From Collinsella sp. AM17-1 (GTDB taxonomy: Bacteria > Actinomycetota > Coriobacteriia > Coriobacteriales > Coriobacteriaceae), in NCBI RefSeq assembly GCF_003470665.1, contig NZ_QRJZ01000010.1:1-64000 (forward strand): a stretch of DNA of 64,000 nt, given 5' to 3'. The position numbers and the translations under genes are program-made. Positions 1-8,656 of this stretch are shown piece after piece. The notes under the pieces are model-generated. The model saw only the letters and a program-made list of their open reading frames with translations, was not told the origin of the DNA and made no database searches. How positions within the stretch are numbered: position 1 is the stretch's first letter; each line of letters starts with the position of its first letter.

Positions 1-65
1 AGGGCAACACGGTATGGCTCTACGAGCCCAACGGGGGGCCCGCCCAGGCATGGGTCCTTACCTAG
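1..65 (+). CDS. C-terminal end of a RICIN-like lectin/surface protein (partial)
   Basis: Frame 3 is open from the window edge and ends at TAG 63-65. The visible 20 residues (GNTVWLYEPNGGPAQAWVLT) have the look of a terminal beta-trefoil (RICIN-type) repeat: a 'V-x-L-Y' strand, then 'NG..AQ.W.L'. Such repeats commonly end secreted hydrolases and cell-wall proteins of gut actinobacteria. The gene is convergent with the polysaccharide operon, and its stop codon overlaps the stop of the neighbouring minus-strand gene by two bases. Only a short tail is visible, so the family call is tentative. Confidence 0.45.
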   Translation, partial: GNTVWLYEPNGGPAQAWVLT

Positions 66-1303
66 CCTGCAAGACCCTTTAAATACATTTTGACAATCTC
101 CCGACATGATTCAGGGAGAAGCCTTCTTACTAATTTCTTGGTATAGAAAATTATTCCACGCTCTCGCCTTTTATACATACACTCAACGGAATGCCAACCA
201 CCTTCGACAAATGCGTCAATATAGAGCTGTCTGTCTTTTGGAAGAGCGCTCGGGTGGCGGAGCTGATCGTTACCCTTAGCGATATCGTCAAATTCGACAG
301 GGTACAAGTCCAGAGCGTTGCTGGATTCAATAAACTCCCTGCCGCGTTCGTTATTCACCAGCAGGCAGGAAACGCCCTTCATCTGATTGAACTTCTCGGC
401 ATCCTTCAGGACGTCGGGCCTGTTTACATCGACGCCCCAAAAATCGCCGATAGTAAGATCGCCGGCGCGAAATTTCCCTGCATAGGGGCACCTATAGCAG
501 CTGTCGCGAAGCGTCTTGAGGTTCAAGAACATGTCGTAGTAGGGGGATTTCGACGCAGGAATGGTGACCTCTCTTCCGTTCTCAAGAAGAAGAAAAAGAA
601 GGAGAGAGTTGCCCCACCCCTCGCGCTTGCACCTAAACCGGAAATCAACCACGGGAGACCCAAGCTGTTTGCCATAGCCCTCAACGCAGTCCGCGAACAT
701 GCGGCCGGAAGGGACGCCGTGGCAGACCAGGTCAACGGTTGTCAGGTTCCCATAATCGCGTCCGAGAAAGCCCCTAAGGCCGGCGACTTGGCAGGGTGTT
801 CCGCAGAACAGGACCTGCCTGCCCTCACGAAGATCCGCCTTAACATCGGCAAAGCAAACTCTAGCATCGCTCTGCACGTATTTTGAATTAAGAAGCGGGC
901 GAAGCTCATCAACGCTCGCCGCACGACGGTGCAACACTCGAAGCGTATTCCCCTCACGCTCATAAGCAGCACCATATGCGACGCCGCCAGAAGAAATAAG
1001 CTCACGCGCAACGGCACCGAAGACTCCGCCAGAAGCGGACTCCGAGACATCATCCCTACCGGCAGCGGCAAAGAACGGTCCAGCGGAATTGGAGCCTATC
1101 CCCCGGTTGAGGCCGCACGCCCTCGTGCAGGCGCCGCAACCGATACATAGATCGCCGTCAATTACAGGAAGAATGAACCCGTCCTTGCCCTCGGACATGG
1201 CGATGGCGCCTTTCGGGCAAGCGGCGGCACACGCCCCGCATCCGCAGCAATGCAACGGTGACTCAAACAGTGTGGGAACTTCGCCCCTTTTCACGGTAGA
1301 CAT
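62..1303 (-). CDS. F420 hydrogenase/dehydrogenase beta subunit-type Fe-S protein of polysaccharide cluster
   Basis: A 413-residue protein. The N-terminus carries two [4Fe-4S] ferredoxin motifs (C19/C22/C25/C29 and C53/C56/C59/C63). The rest matches the coenzyme F420 hydrogenase/dehydrogenase beta-subunit fold, with the recognisable segments SASGGVFGAVA, FCGTPCQVAGL, CHGVPSG and LTIGDFWG. Proteins of this type are regularly found next to polysaccharide pyruvyl transferases in exopolysaccharide loci of bacteria that lack F420, and their reaction there is not established. Here it is the last gene of the operon, 12 bp after the flippase. A redox step on a sugar or on a pyruvyl-transfer partner is only a guess. 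No signal peptide or membrane segment is visible, so it should be cytoplasmic. Confidence 0.85.
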   Translation of the reverse strand: MSTVKRGEVPTLFESPLHCCGCGACAAACPKGAIAMSEGKDGFILPVIDGDLCIGCGACTRACGLNRGIGSNSAGPFFAAAGRDDVSESASGGVFGAVARELISSGGVAYGAAYEREGNTLRVLHRRAASVDELRPLLNSKYVQSDARVCFADVKADLREGRQVLFCGTPCQVAGLRGFLGRDYGNLTTVDLVCHGVPSGRMFADCVEGYGKQLGSPVVDFRFRCKREGWGNSLLLFLLLENGREVTIPASKSPYYDMFLNLKTLRDSCYRCPYAGKFRAGDLTIGDFWGVDVNRPDVLKDAEKFNQMKGVSCLLVNNERGREFIESSNALDLYPVEFDDIAKGNDQLRHPSALPKDRQLYIDAFVEGGWHSVECMYKRRERGIIFYTKKLVRRLLPESCREIVKMYLKGLAG

Positions 1304-1315
1304 GCAGTTATCCCC

Positions 1316-2719
1316 CTATTTGCAAGCCGAAATGAACTTGCGCAGAATATCGGCGTTCATATAAACGGAAAAAGCCAGCGCAATTGCCAGGCAGGCGATC
1401 GAGCTTAAGATGCCCGCACCGTAAGCGGACAGATAATAGAAAACGAATACGCCGACAATTGAAACTAAAGTTAAAACCTGCTCAACCCGGTCTTCGACAA
1501 GCTTCGTAAACTTAGCGACCTTAATTCTGCGGTACTCATTAACCACGATCATCGCCAAGAGCGTTGCAACAGATGCACCATAAAGACCGAAGTGCGGAAT
1601 CAACACAACACACAGAACGGCGCAAAGGGCTGCAGACACCGCAGTGGTAGTACCCATAATTCCGGTTTCCTTATGTGCGGTAAAGATGCCACCGTAAAAG
1701 CCGGAGATGTTGCTGAAGTACGTCGCCAGGAGCAATATCGGCACATACAGCAGGCCCTCACCGAATGAACCCTTAATCAGGATGCCGTACACGAGGGGCA
1801 TAAGCGCAGACATAAGCAGAACGACGCTCATCATGAAACGCCTTAGCGCACGATACACAGAGTTATAGAAAGTCGACTCGTCCTCATCGGAGTTGAGGAC
1901 GCGCGCCGAGCTCTCCTTCCAAGATTGATAGAAGAAGCCATACACCTGGTCCATGACACCGGGGAACTTGTAAGAGACGGCGTACACGCCGGCGGCAGAA
2001 GCACCGAGCGTATTCATGATAATCAGCCTGTCTAGCAGGTTGTTAATAGTCCAGGAAACCTTGTTGGGAATGAGCGGAAAGGAATACCGCAGGAGGTCTC
2101 GAGCATAGGAAATGGAGAAAGCCGACGGATCGATATAGCGCCAGAGCTTCCGCATGACCATGAACACGAGGGCAACGCCGCCCTGCGCAATAACCGTGGC
2201 GGAAAGCATGCCCACAACGCCCCAACGCAGAACAGCGATAAACAGAACGTTTAGCACGATGGTAAGAGCGCTCGCAGTGAAATTCATGACGGAGTAACCC
2301 ACGGTATCCCCGAAACCACGTAAGACCGCAGAAGCCATCTGCAGAAGCGCGCCAGCGACAACAAGGCCAACGACCCAGCCAAGATTTTCTGGCATAAATA
2401 GCAACCAGACCAGAATCGCCAAGACCGCAAAGCACGCGCAGCCAGCAAGAAGAACAGCGCAAGACGCGGTCACGGCCTTAGACCGATCACCATCGGTGCG
2501 ACAATCGATGAGGAACCGAAACAGTGCTTCATCCATAAGTAGGGAGACAGCAGGAACGCAGAACAGGGCGATAGTGTTGATGTAGTCGACGGTACCATAG
2601 TCGCCAGTGGAAAGAACTGAGGTATAGAGCGGCAGCAAAAGAAACGAAACAAGCTTGGTTGCCATTCCGCCCACCGCAATAATGCCAGTGTTCTTAATAA
2701 GCCGACGCGTCTCCCCCAT
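1316..2719 (-). CDS. Wzx-type polysaccharide flippase
   Basis: A 467-residue polytopic membrane protein of the polysaccharide biosynthesis (MATE/MOP) superfamily. It starts with the typical cytoplasmic N-terminus (RRLIKNTGIIAVGGMATKLV), has about 12-14 hydrophobic segments spread along its whole length, and contains the family-like stretch LIPNKVSWTINNLLDRLII near residue 215. Members flip undecaprenyl-linked repeat units across the cytoplasmic membrane. The start ATG overlaps the stop of the upstream pyruvyl transferase by one base, which indicates translational coupling. Its place beside an EpsG-type polymerase supports a Wzx/Wzy-dependent pathway. Confidence 0.9.
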   Translation of the reverse strand: MGETRRLIKNTGIIAVGGMATKLVSFLLLPLYTSVLSTGDYGTVDYINTIALFCVPAVSLLMDEALFRFLIDCRTDGDRSKAVTASCAVLLAGCACFAVLAILVWLLFMPENLGWVVGLVVAGALLQMASAVLRGFGDTVGYSVMNFTASALTIVLNVLFIAVLRWGVVGMLSATVIAQGGVALVFMVMRKLWRYIDPSAFSISYARDLLRYSFPLIPNKVSWTINNLLDRLIIMNTLGASAAGVYAVSYKFPGVMDQVYGFFYQSWKESSARVLNSDEDESTFYNSVYRALRRFMMSVVLLMSALMPLVYGILIKGSFGEGLLYVPILLLATYFSNISGFYGGIFTAHKETGIMGTTTAVSAALCAVLCVVLIPHFGLYGASVATLLAMIVVNEYRRIKVAKFTKLVEDRVEQVLTLVSIVGVFVFYYLSAYGAGILSSIACLAIALAFSVYMNADILRKFISACK

Positions 2720-3795
2720 TACGAAAGCGCCTTTCTAAGATAAGCACAGGAATGCTCCCGCAGAGAATCCAGGCGAGAGTCCACGTCACTCCACTCACAA
2801 GGGGCAATATCGTCGGCGCACATAACATCGACGCAACGGTCAGACAGCCCGATATTACTCAGCAAGTCGCGCATACGCGCACCAGACTTATCAGTCGCAT
2901 ATACGCGGAAGGGCCTATGAAAGAGAACTGAGAATACAGTTGCATGAAAGGAATTGGTAAGAATAAGGCTTGCGTGCGCAATAAGCGAGACGAACTCCTC
3001 AGGGCCAACACCAAACAGGTTAATAGAATTTGGGATATCTAGGTTTTTATCAGATATGTAAGCAACCTTCATGCCCGTTGCTTCCGTCATCGCGACGGTG
3101 CTCTCAATAAGTTCGGGGCACTCGCGTAGTAGATACATAAATATATATTCACCCTGCAAAACATCTTTAGATGCCATATCTGCGTAGTCGTCAGAATCCA
3201 ACAAAAGTGTGGGATCTAAGACAACATCTATAGGCGCATCGACAAGGGGCTGAAATAACGGAACCGTCTCCTCCTCGCGAACAGACAGGAAATCAAACCT
3301 TGAGAGCAACTCGGATACAAGCTGTTCATCAAAATTCTCAGGTCTAAAGTAAGTGTGCGCAAGACTGGGAGCGTAAGCGACTCGACGTCTATCTCCAGCG
3401 AATGAAAGGAAATAGGGGCCAACAACACCTTGTGTACAATCGAGATTCCAAATTTGATCGCTACCACAAATAAAGCAATCAAACTGATCTGCAAGCTCGC
3501 ACATCTCCTCTTCATTTTGCCAACGATAAGACTTCTTCGTCATGCCGAAATATTTATTTGAAAAATCCTCGAATGCAGTCTTTCTTGACAAATACCTATT
3601 TAAACAGCGCAATGTTCGCAGCGTAGCCTTTGGATGTCGGAGCTGAAGCAGCTTATACTGTTCATAATCGTGAGAACGGTAGTCGATAATTTGCACTTCA
3701 TGTCCCATATTTTCCAAAACCACTTGAAGCGCATGAGACTGAAGCGCAGACCCGAAGTTCAATGCGCCGTGAAAAGTAATCGTTCCAATTTTCAT
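2719..3795 (-). CDS. Polysaccharide pyruvyl transferase family protein
   Basis: A 358-residue cytoplasmic enzyme of the CsaB/WcaK pyruvyl-transferase family, which puts ketal pyruvate from phosphoenolpyruvate onto sugar residues. Visible family segments are the N-terminal nucleotide-binding-like stretch (GALNFGSALQSHALQ), FICGSDQIWN near residue 110, DPTLLL near 195 and the C-terminal LTNSFHATVFSVLFHRPF. The last closely resembles the conserved 'SxRxHxxxxA' region of the family. It lies between a glycosyltransferase (3 bp upstream) and the flippase (one-base overlap). Pyruvylation would add negative charge to the polymer. The exact acceptor sugar cannot be told. Confidence 0.88.
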   Translation of the reverse strand: MKIGTITFHGALNFGSALQSHALQVVLENMGHEVQIIDYRSHDYEQYKLLQLRHPKATLRTLRCLNRYLSRKTAFEDFSNKYFGMTKKSYRWQNEEEMCELADQFDCFICGSDQIWNLDCTQGVVGPYFLSFAGDRRRVAYAPSLAHTYFRPENFDEQLVSELLSRFDFLSVREEETVPLFQPLVDAPIDVVLDPTLLLDSDDYADMASKDVLQGEYIFMYLLRECPELIESTVAMTEATGMKVAYISDKNLDIPNSINLFGVGPEEFVSLIAHASLILTNSFHATVFSVLFHRPFRVYATDKSGARMRDLLSNIGLSDRCVDVMCADDIAPCEWSDVDSRLDSLREHSCAYLRKALS

Positions 3796-3798
3796 TAT

Positions 3799-4962
3799 TT
3801 ATCTGTTCCTGTTCACCCAAATATTAATTGCATCTGAAACACTAAGCCCAGAACCCCCCTGCGCCGCAAGGGCAAGAGAAGCGAGAAGATAACGGTTATA
3901 ATCCGAAGAACGAAGAGATCTCTCGATATCCCTCCATCTGCCGTTTAACGATGTGTTCTTCGTCTTAAAATCATCAATTGAATTAAACGTGTCGCAACAA
4001 CAAGCAAACATTGTTTTACGCGCGCTGTTGTCCAAGGCAACGGTTCTCCCAAGCAAAAGCGGCCCGAACAGAGGAAGAATACGATCGAAGTCTTCCTGAG
4101 ACCAAGAAATTCCAAGCTCCGAACGATAAGAAATCAATTCATCGAGAACCCAATACGAATCAAGGCCCTTAACATTAGTAGGGGTAGACTGCATAATGGA
4201 TCCAGGACGGATTCGGTAATAATAGCCGCTCAAATCATAACAAGGCTCATCCTTGAAGAAAGAATCAATCCATAACGGATGAATCAGATCTTCATACCAT
4301 GCGCCTACGGGAAAACCTAGTCGATTCCAGACTTCACGACGATATAGTCTGCCCCACGGCACCATCCAACTAGCTCTATCGTTCTCTATCTCGCCAACCA
4401 AACCATCATCAGACATATATCTAAAAGTCGATGTAACGAAATCCGCAGATGTTTGAACGAGCCTGCTCCACATAGCCTCAAGATACCCTGGCCCGATCAT
4501 GTCATCAGAATCCACGAACATGATGTACTTACCGCGAGAAACCCTAAGACCCGCATTGCGCGCTGCGGAAAGACCGCCGTTTACCTGGTGAATTACAAGA
4601 ACATTGGGCATTAATCCATACGAATCGGCTATAGCACCAGAATCGTCTTTAGACCCATCATCGACAATAATAACCTCAAACTTGCCAGAAAACTCCTGAG
4701 TCACAATGGAGTCTAGGCAGGGTTTGAGGTATTTCTCAACGTTATACACAGGCACAATAATAGAAATGTCGTAAGATACGCTTTCCTTAAAAATAATCGG
4801 CATGAACATATTGGACGGTCTCTGGGAAACCATACTCAGCTTCGCCTTAGACGCATAGGTTATAGCATCGGAACGACGACTTAACCTGAGTAAACCATCA
4901 TAAATAGGGCTGGAAAGTAAAAGTTTTATAACTTTCTTAATTGAATTAAGAATCTTCAACAA
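3799..4962 (-). CDS. GT2 family glycosyltransferase
   Basis: A 387-residue glycosyltransferase with a GT-A (family 2) domain starting near residue 65: IIVPVYNVEKYLKPCLDSI, then VIIVDDGSKDDSG, GGLSAARNAGL and the metal/nucleotide-binding DxD region FVDSDD. The first ~60 residues form an extension without a clear domain, and the C-terminal 150 residues are the usual variable acceptor part. It would add one sugar from a nucleotide donor to the growing lipid-linked unit at the inner membrane face. Base composition is clearly more AT-rich than the flanking housekeeping genes, in line with a transferred polysaccharide cassette. Donor and linkage cannot be predicted. Confidence 0.88.
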   Translation of the reverse strand: MLKILNSIKKVIKLLLSSPIYDGLLRLSRRSDAITYASKAKLSMVSQRPSNMFMPIIFKESVSYDISIIVPVYNVEKYLKPCLDSIVTQEFSGKFEVIIVDDGSKDDSGAIADSYGLMPNVLVIHQVNGGLSAARNAGLRVSRGKYIMFVDSDDMIGPGYLEAMWSRLVQTSADFVTSTFRYMSDDGLVGEIENDRASWMVPWGRLYRREVWNRLGFPVGAWYEDLIHPLWIDSFFKDEPCYDLSGYYYRIRPGSIMQSTPTNVKGLDSYWVLDELISYRSELGISWSQEDFDRILPLFGPLLLGRTVALDNSARKTMFACCCDTFNSIDDFKTKNTSLNGRWRDIERSLRSSDYNRYLLASLALAAQGGSGLSVSDAINIWVNRNR

Positions 4963-5361
4963 TTGACTCCTCCCATCTTCAAAGTCGAATAAAGATGCGC
5001 TTCCATCGATTCGGACATTTTAGTCATGATGCCCTATCATGCAATCAACAAGACCAATCGCAGACAGCACCCCATAGAGGAATAGGCTACAAACAATAAA
5101 TCACAAACGTAAGCGTCTATGGCCTCACCCAGAACATGGGGACGTTGAAGATCTTCTTTGAAAAAAGTGCAAAGACCAGCTTCTAAGCATCAACCGAAAT
5201 AACTAAAGCCCTAGGAATGAATACACCGCACGACAGAACCAAATCCTCTATGTCGGTTCAATCGTAAACGCTCGCCAATTAGTCGAAAGCTAAGGACAGG
5301 CTTGGTCAAGAATAATAATGCTCCATCTAAAGATATTAGTAAAAAGCAATAATGACCTGCA
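4963..5361. other. AT-rich intergenic gap with possible membrane-gene remnant
   Basis: About 400 bp between two glycosyltransferase genes in an otherwise tightly packed operon. On the minus strand several short hydrophobic stretches appear in different frames (e.g. LVFALFSKKIFNVPMFWV near 5110-5190). They follow directly on a 100-codon hydrophobic reading frame at 5211-5513. This pattern would fit a decayed membrane-protein gene (polymerase or acyltransferase), but no family can be recognised and no terminator or promoter is clear. Confidence 0.3.
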
Positions 5362-5513
5362 TTATAGAAAGAGACGACGGAGGCATTTAAAGCTGCTAAG
5401 TATGTGCCGAGCAGCAAAAGAAACGATACTGCAATTTGACAAAACAAGACTATGAATATAGTCCGGACAATTGCTGATTCGCCTCTGATACTCGCTTTTA
5501 ATTGTTTTATCAA
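5211..5513 (-). pseudogene. Small hydrophobic reading frame, possible gene remnant
   Basis: One hundred codons on the minus strand with two strongly hydrophobic segments (around residues 18-42 and 52-70). The frame overlaps the last 152 bp of the downstream-numbered GT2 gene in a different frame. It could be a real small membrane protein, the N-terminal remnant of a broken membrane-protein gene that continues in other frames to about 4990, or chance. No start signal stands out. The GT2 gene is the better supported of the two overlapping frames. Confidence 0.22.
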
Positions 5514-6357
5514 ATTGTCTTTTCACCTCTTTATCCACTTCACAATGCCAAAGAACTTCATCAAGATCACAATAGTGTCGACAGATACCCCTATTGGCAT
5601 TTTTGACTGAATCGCTCGACCATTCACTCGCATAGCGAATCAATTCATCGCTTACAAAGCTCCAATCAGTTATCTGACCTTCTTTAAACTGCTTCGTACT
5701 ATTAGCGTCATGCTGACGATAGTAGTAAAGCGGTTCGTCAATGTGAAATAAACTCTTTGCAACATCGAAAACAGGAAGAAGTTGGCAAAGATCCTCACCG
5801 TGCATAAGGCCAACTCGTTTCGAGTACCACTCGTCACTGGCAAATAAATCTCTCCGAATGACCTTATTCCAAACACTATTGAAATCGCATCCGCACAACA
5901 GGCTTTTAACAGCATTAAATGATTCACCCGTATGCATACCAGAACAGATATCAACTTTTAACGAGGGTTTTATAGGCATCAATCCCATAGTGAAATCAAA
6001 TGAAATGATATCAGCACCAGTCGAGGCAATTACATCGCATACCTTTTTAATGCAGCCTTCAAGAAGAGCGTCATCGGAGTCGAGCGAAAGAATATAACGC
6101 CCACTTGCCTCGCGAAGACCGTCTCGTCGTGCAGCGAGAAGACCTTCGTTGTCCTTGTGAATAACGAAAGCTCTCTCGCGCTTGTCGCAATAAGCATCGC
6201 AGATCTCAGGAGATCCATCGGTGGAACCATCATCCACAAGAATCACCTCAAAAGAGCCGGTTCCTTGAATATCAATAGATTCCAGACAAGCGGGGAGAAA
6301 ACGCTCGGTGTTATATACCGGTACAACAATACTGATGTCAGGCGTTTCGTCATGCAT
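5362..6357 (-). CDS. GT2 family glycosyltransferase
   Basis: A 331-residue GT-A glycosyltransferase. It begins almost directly with the nucleotide-binding strand (ISIVVPVYNTERFLPACLESI, residues 8-28), then VILVDDGSTDGSPEICDAY, EGLLAARRDGL and the DxD motif SLDSDD near residue 95. A cytoplasmic enzyme acting on undecaprenyl-linked intermediates is expected. Its start codon overlaps the end of the EpsG-type gene by 8 bp, which indicates translational coupling. After its stop the operon shows an unusual 400-bp gap. Sugar specificity is unknown. Confidence 0.87.
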   Translation of the reverse strand: MHDETPDISIVVPVYNTERFLPACLESIDIQGTGSFEVILVDDGSTDGSPEICDAYCDKRERAFVIHKDNEGLLAARRDGLREASGRYILSLDSDDALLEGCIKKVCDVIASTGADIISFDFTMGLMPIKPSLKVDICSGMHTGESFNAVKSLLCGCDFNSVWNKVIRRDLFASDEWYSKRVGLMHGEDLCQLLPVFDVAKSLFHIDEPLYYYRQHDANSTKQFKEGQITDWSFVSDELIRYASEWSSDSVKNANRGICRHYCDLDEVLWHCEVDKEVKRQFDKTIKSEYQRRISNCPDYIHSLVLSNCSIVSFAARHILSSFKCLRRLFL

Positions 6358-7465
6358 AAATAACTCCTAATAGTGCCGACGAATACGGAAAAAGATCGCA
6401 ACTGCCGCCATATACAAACGTAATGACAAAATAAAACACGAAAAATAAAACACCCAGAGCCCCAGTTAGAAACCGCTCTCTGCCAAGGTTTTCAGACAAA
6501 CAGGGGTAAACAAAACCTGAAATGAAAAGAAAAGGGAAACTCAGTCGAATTAGCTCAGGACTGATGCTCGCAAGTTGAGCGAATAGGGAAGAAATTATGC
6601 CGCTGCTTGTATAGAAATTAAGCGTCCATCGATCGAAGCTCGTGATCAAACCCTTACTGCCTAACATCCATATAGCAAGGCAAAATAGAAAATAAATAAG
6701 CATTGTGGTATTAAATGAGCCCATTCCAGCGTGTTTGATCTGAAAGCTATATGACGACGTAAATAGAGATACGAGCTCCATTACATCCGGGCCAATCATA
6801 ATCACGCAAATGGTGAAAATGATAACGCCAACGCATGCAAGAAGTGCAACGGTCTTATACGAACGTTCGCGCCCGCGGTTGAAGCATGAAATATAAATAA
6901 TCCAAATAAAAAGTCCCATGATAGACATCTTGTGAAAGCCAACTGCAAGAAACAAATAAACAATAGCGGGGCCGCGTTTCTCGCGGAACAGCTCATAGAC
7001 CATCATGACGAGCATGCTAGTAGCAATACATTGCCTAATTATGTTTAACGTATAACCAAACACAACGAAACAAAGAAAGAAACCTACGATAGGATACCCG
7101 CGAGGATATAACTTTCTAACAACTAAAATATAGGGAAGGAGAACGATGGCTTCACAAAGAAAAAGAACAGCGTGGAAATCACCAGTCAGTCTTCCCAGAA
7201 TCCAGAAGAGAATCACGAATAGCGGCTCTTGATCTGAGCAAGCACCCATAGCACCTGTGAGCGAATAATACTGCGAGGCGTAAAAACACCTGAGGGGATA
7301 TGCCGAGGTATCGGTACCGACAGATGCATCGCGCAGCCCCGCCACCAAGCAAAGGGGGAGAACCGAAATAACCGCAAGAAGAAAACTGACGCGCTTATTA
7401 GTTATCTTTACCGAAAAATATAGCAATGCAATATGGGACACAAAGGCAATGAAGTAGATTGGCAT
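6350..7465 (-). CDS. EpsG-type (Wzy-like) polysaccharide polymerase
   Basis: A 371-residue integral membrane protein with about ten hydrophobic helices. Near residue 45 it has the EpsG-family luminal signature GLRDASVGTDTSAYPLRCFY, followed by a second family-like stretch YTLNIIRQCIATSMLV near residue 130. EpsG/Wzy proteins join lipid-linked repeat units into polymer on the outer membrane face. It is the only polymerase candidate in the operon and pairs logically with the flippase at 1316-2719. The gene is markedly AT-rich. A gap of 194 bp without recognisable features separates it from the glycosyltransferase upstream in transcription. Confidence 0.85.
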   Translation of the reverse strand: MPIYFIAFVSHIALLYFSVKITNKRVSFLLAVISVLPLCLVAGLRDASVGTDTSAYPLRCFYASQYYSLTGAMGACSDQEPLFVILFWILGRLTGDFHAVLFLCEAIVLLPYILVVRKLYPRGYPIVGFFLCFVVFGYTLNIIRQCIATSMLVMMVYELFREKRGPAIVYLFLAVGFHKMSIMGLFIWIIYISCFNRGRERSYKTVALLACVGVIIFTICVIMIGPDVMELVSLFTSSYSFQIKHAGMGSFNTTMLIYFLFCLAIWMLGSKGLITSFDRWTLNFYTSSGIISSLFAQLASISPELIRLSFPFLFISGFVYPCLSENLGRERFLTGALGVLFFVFYFVITFVYGGSCDLFPYSSALLGVIYA

Positions 7466-7659
7466 CTCTACACCTGCTTTGTATATCGTTTGTAAACTGT
7501 TGATTTTCCTCCGGTCGAAACCGTGTCGAAAACACCAACATAACAGTTAAAACCATCTTGAAAATAGATGCTATACAAAAAGCCGCCGTGGCATTCAGTA
7601 ACGTTAAACAAATGCGCGCTAGTTGAGAAAATCATCTTATCAACCTTTAATTATAGGAG

Positions 7660-8652
7660 TTACCCGATTGCCTTACCAGAAATTGCGGCATATAACGCAT
7701 AGAAAGCGTTATGAACCCTAGGAGAGATAGAAAAGAGAGCACAGCGCAGTCTCCATATTGAACAAGCATATGGGTTCTTCGATGCCCTCCAAGCAAGCCC
7801 TCGAGCATTCCTCAAATAATTCTGGGCTTCAGCCTTATCATCAAATCCGTCCGGATCAACCCTCATTGCAACGCGGAGCGTACAAAATGACTGGAAGCAC
7901 TCAAACTCGCCCTGAAATTCAGGCTCGGTAAATTGTCGAACGGTCTCAATAGCCGTGTCCATGTCTTTAGCATGCTTAGAACCCTGGTTCTTGAGCGTCG
8001 TAATTGAGCCAGGTCTCGTCACGTATGCATAGAAGCACGCATCAGAGAATGCGACCTTTTGAATTTTGGAACAAATGTTAGCAATTACGCCCATGTCTTC
8101 GAAGAGCTGCCCCTCAGGAAAGACAAGGTCGCTAATAAGAGATCGTTCAAAGAGCTTTCCGCAAGCAGAACCACTCTCACCGGTTAATAAAAGAAGTTTT
8201 CGAAAATGCTCAATTCCAGATTCAACATGGAATTCTACATTCTGACCTATCTTATAGTTATCAAGGACAGGCGTCTTCGCAAAGGAGCCGATAACGAGCG
8301 GAACTTGATACTTGTCAGCCGCTTCGACCATCAACTCAACAGTTCGCGAATCGATCAAATCGTCCCCATCAACATACATGACATAATCACCGTGGCACCT
8401 TTGAGTACCAAAGTTACGCGCAGAAGAAAGACCACCGTTCTCCTTATGCAAAATCTTAAATCGCGTGTCTGACCCAACGGCATCTTCAATAAGGTCGATA
8501 GTATTATCAGTACATCCATCATCTACGATAATATATTCAATATTCGAATAAGTCTGACCAAGCAATGAGTTTACGCAAGGAAGCGCGAACATACCCACGT
8601 TGTACATGGGGACAATGACACTAACCAGAGGCTTATCAATATCAGAAGCCAT
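7660..8652 (-). CDS. GT2 family glycosyltransferase
   Basis: A 330-residue GT-A family 2 glycosyltransferase. Nucleotide-binding region VSVIVPMYNVGMFALPCVNSL (residues 10-30), then YIIVDDGCTDNTIDLIE, GGLSSARNFGTQRCHGDY and the DxD motif YVDGDD near residue 95. The C-terminal third is variable. It sits 4 bp after the next glycosyltransferase in the direction of transcription, so the two are co-transcribed. It would add one residue of the repeat unit. Donor sugar and linkage are not predictable from the sequence. Confidence 0.88.
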   Translation of the reverse strand: MASDIDKPLVSVIVPMYNVGMFALPCVNSLLGQTYSNIEYIIVDDGCTDNTIDLIEDAVGSDTRFKILHKENGGLSSARNFGTQRCHGDYVMYVDGDDLIDSRTVELMVEAADKYQVPLVIGSFAKTPVLDNYKIGQNVEFHVESGIEHFRKLLLLTGESGSACGKLFERSLISDLVFPEGQLFEDMGVIANICSKIQKVAFSDACFYAYVTRPGSITTLKNQGSKHAKDMDTAIETVRQFTEPEFQGEFECFQSFCTLRVAMRVDPDGFDDKAEAQNYLRNARGLAWRASKNPYACSIWRLRCALFSISPRVHNAFYALYAAISGKAIG

Positions 8653-8656
8653 ATAT

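Noticed and set aside
191..886. Plus-strand frame of 231 codons opposite the first minus-strand gene
   Set aside because: The minus-strand frame has two complete ferredoxin motifs and family segments; the plus frame has no recognisable features.
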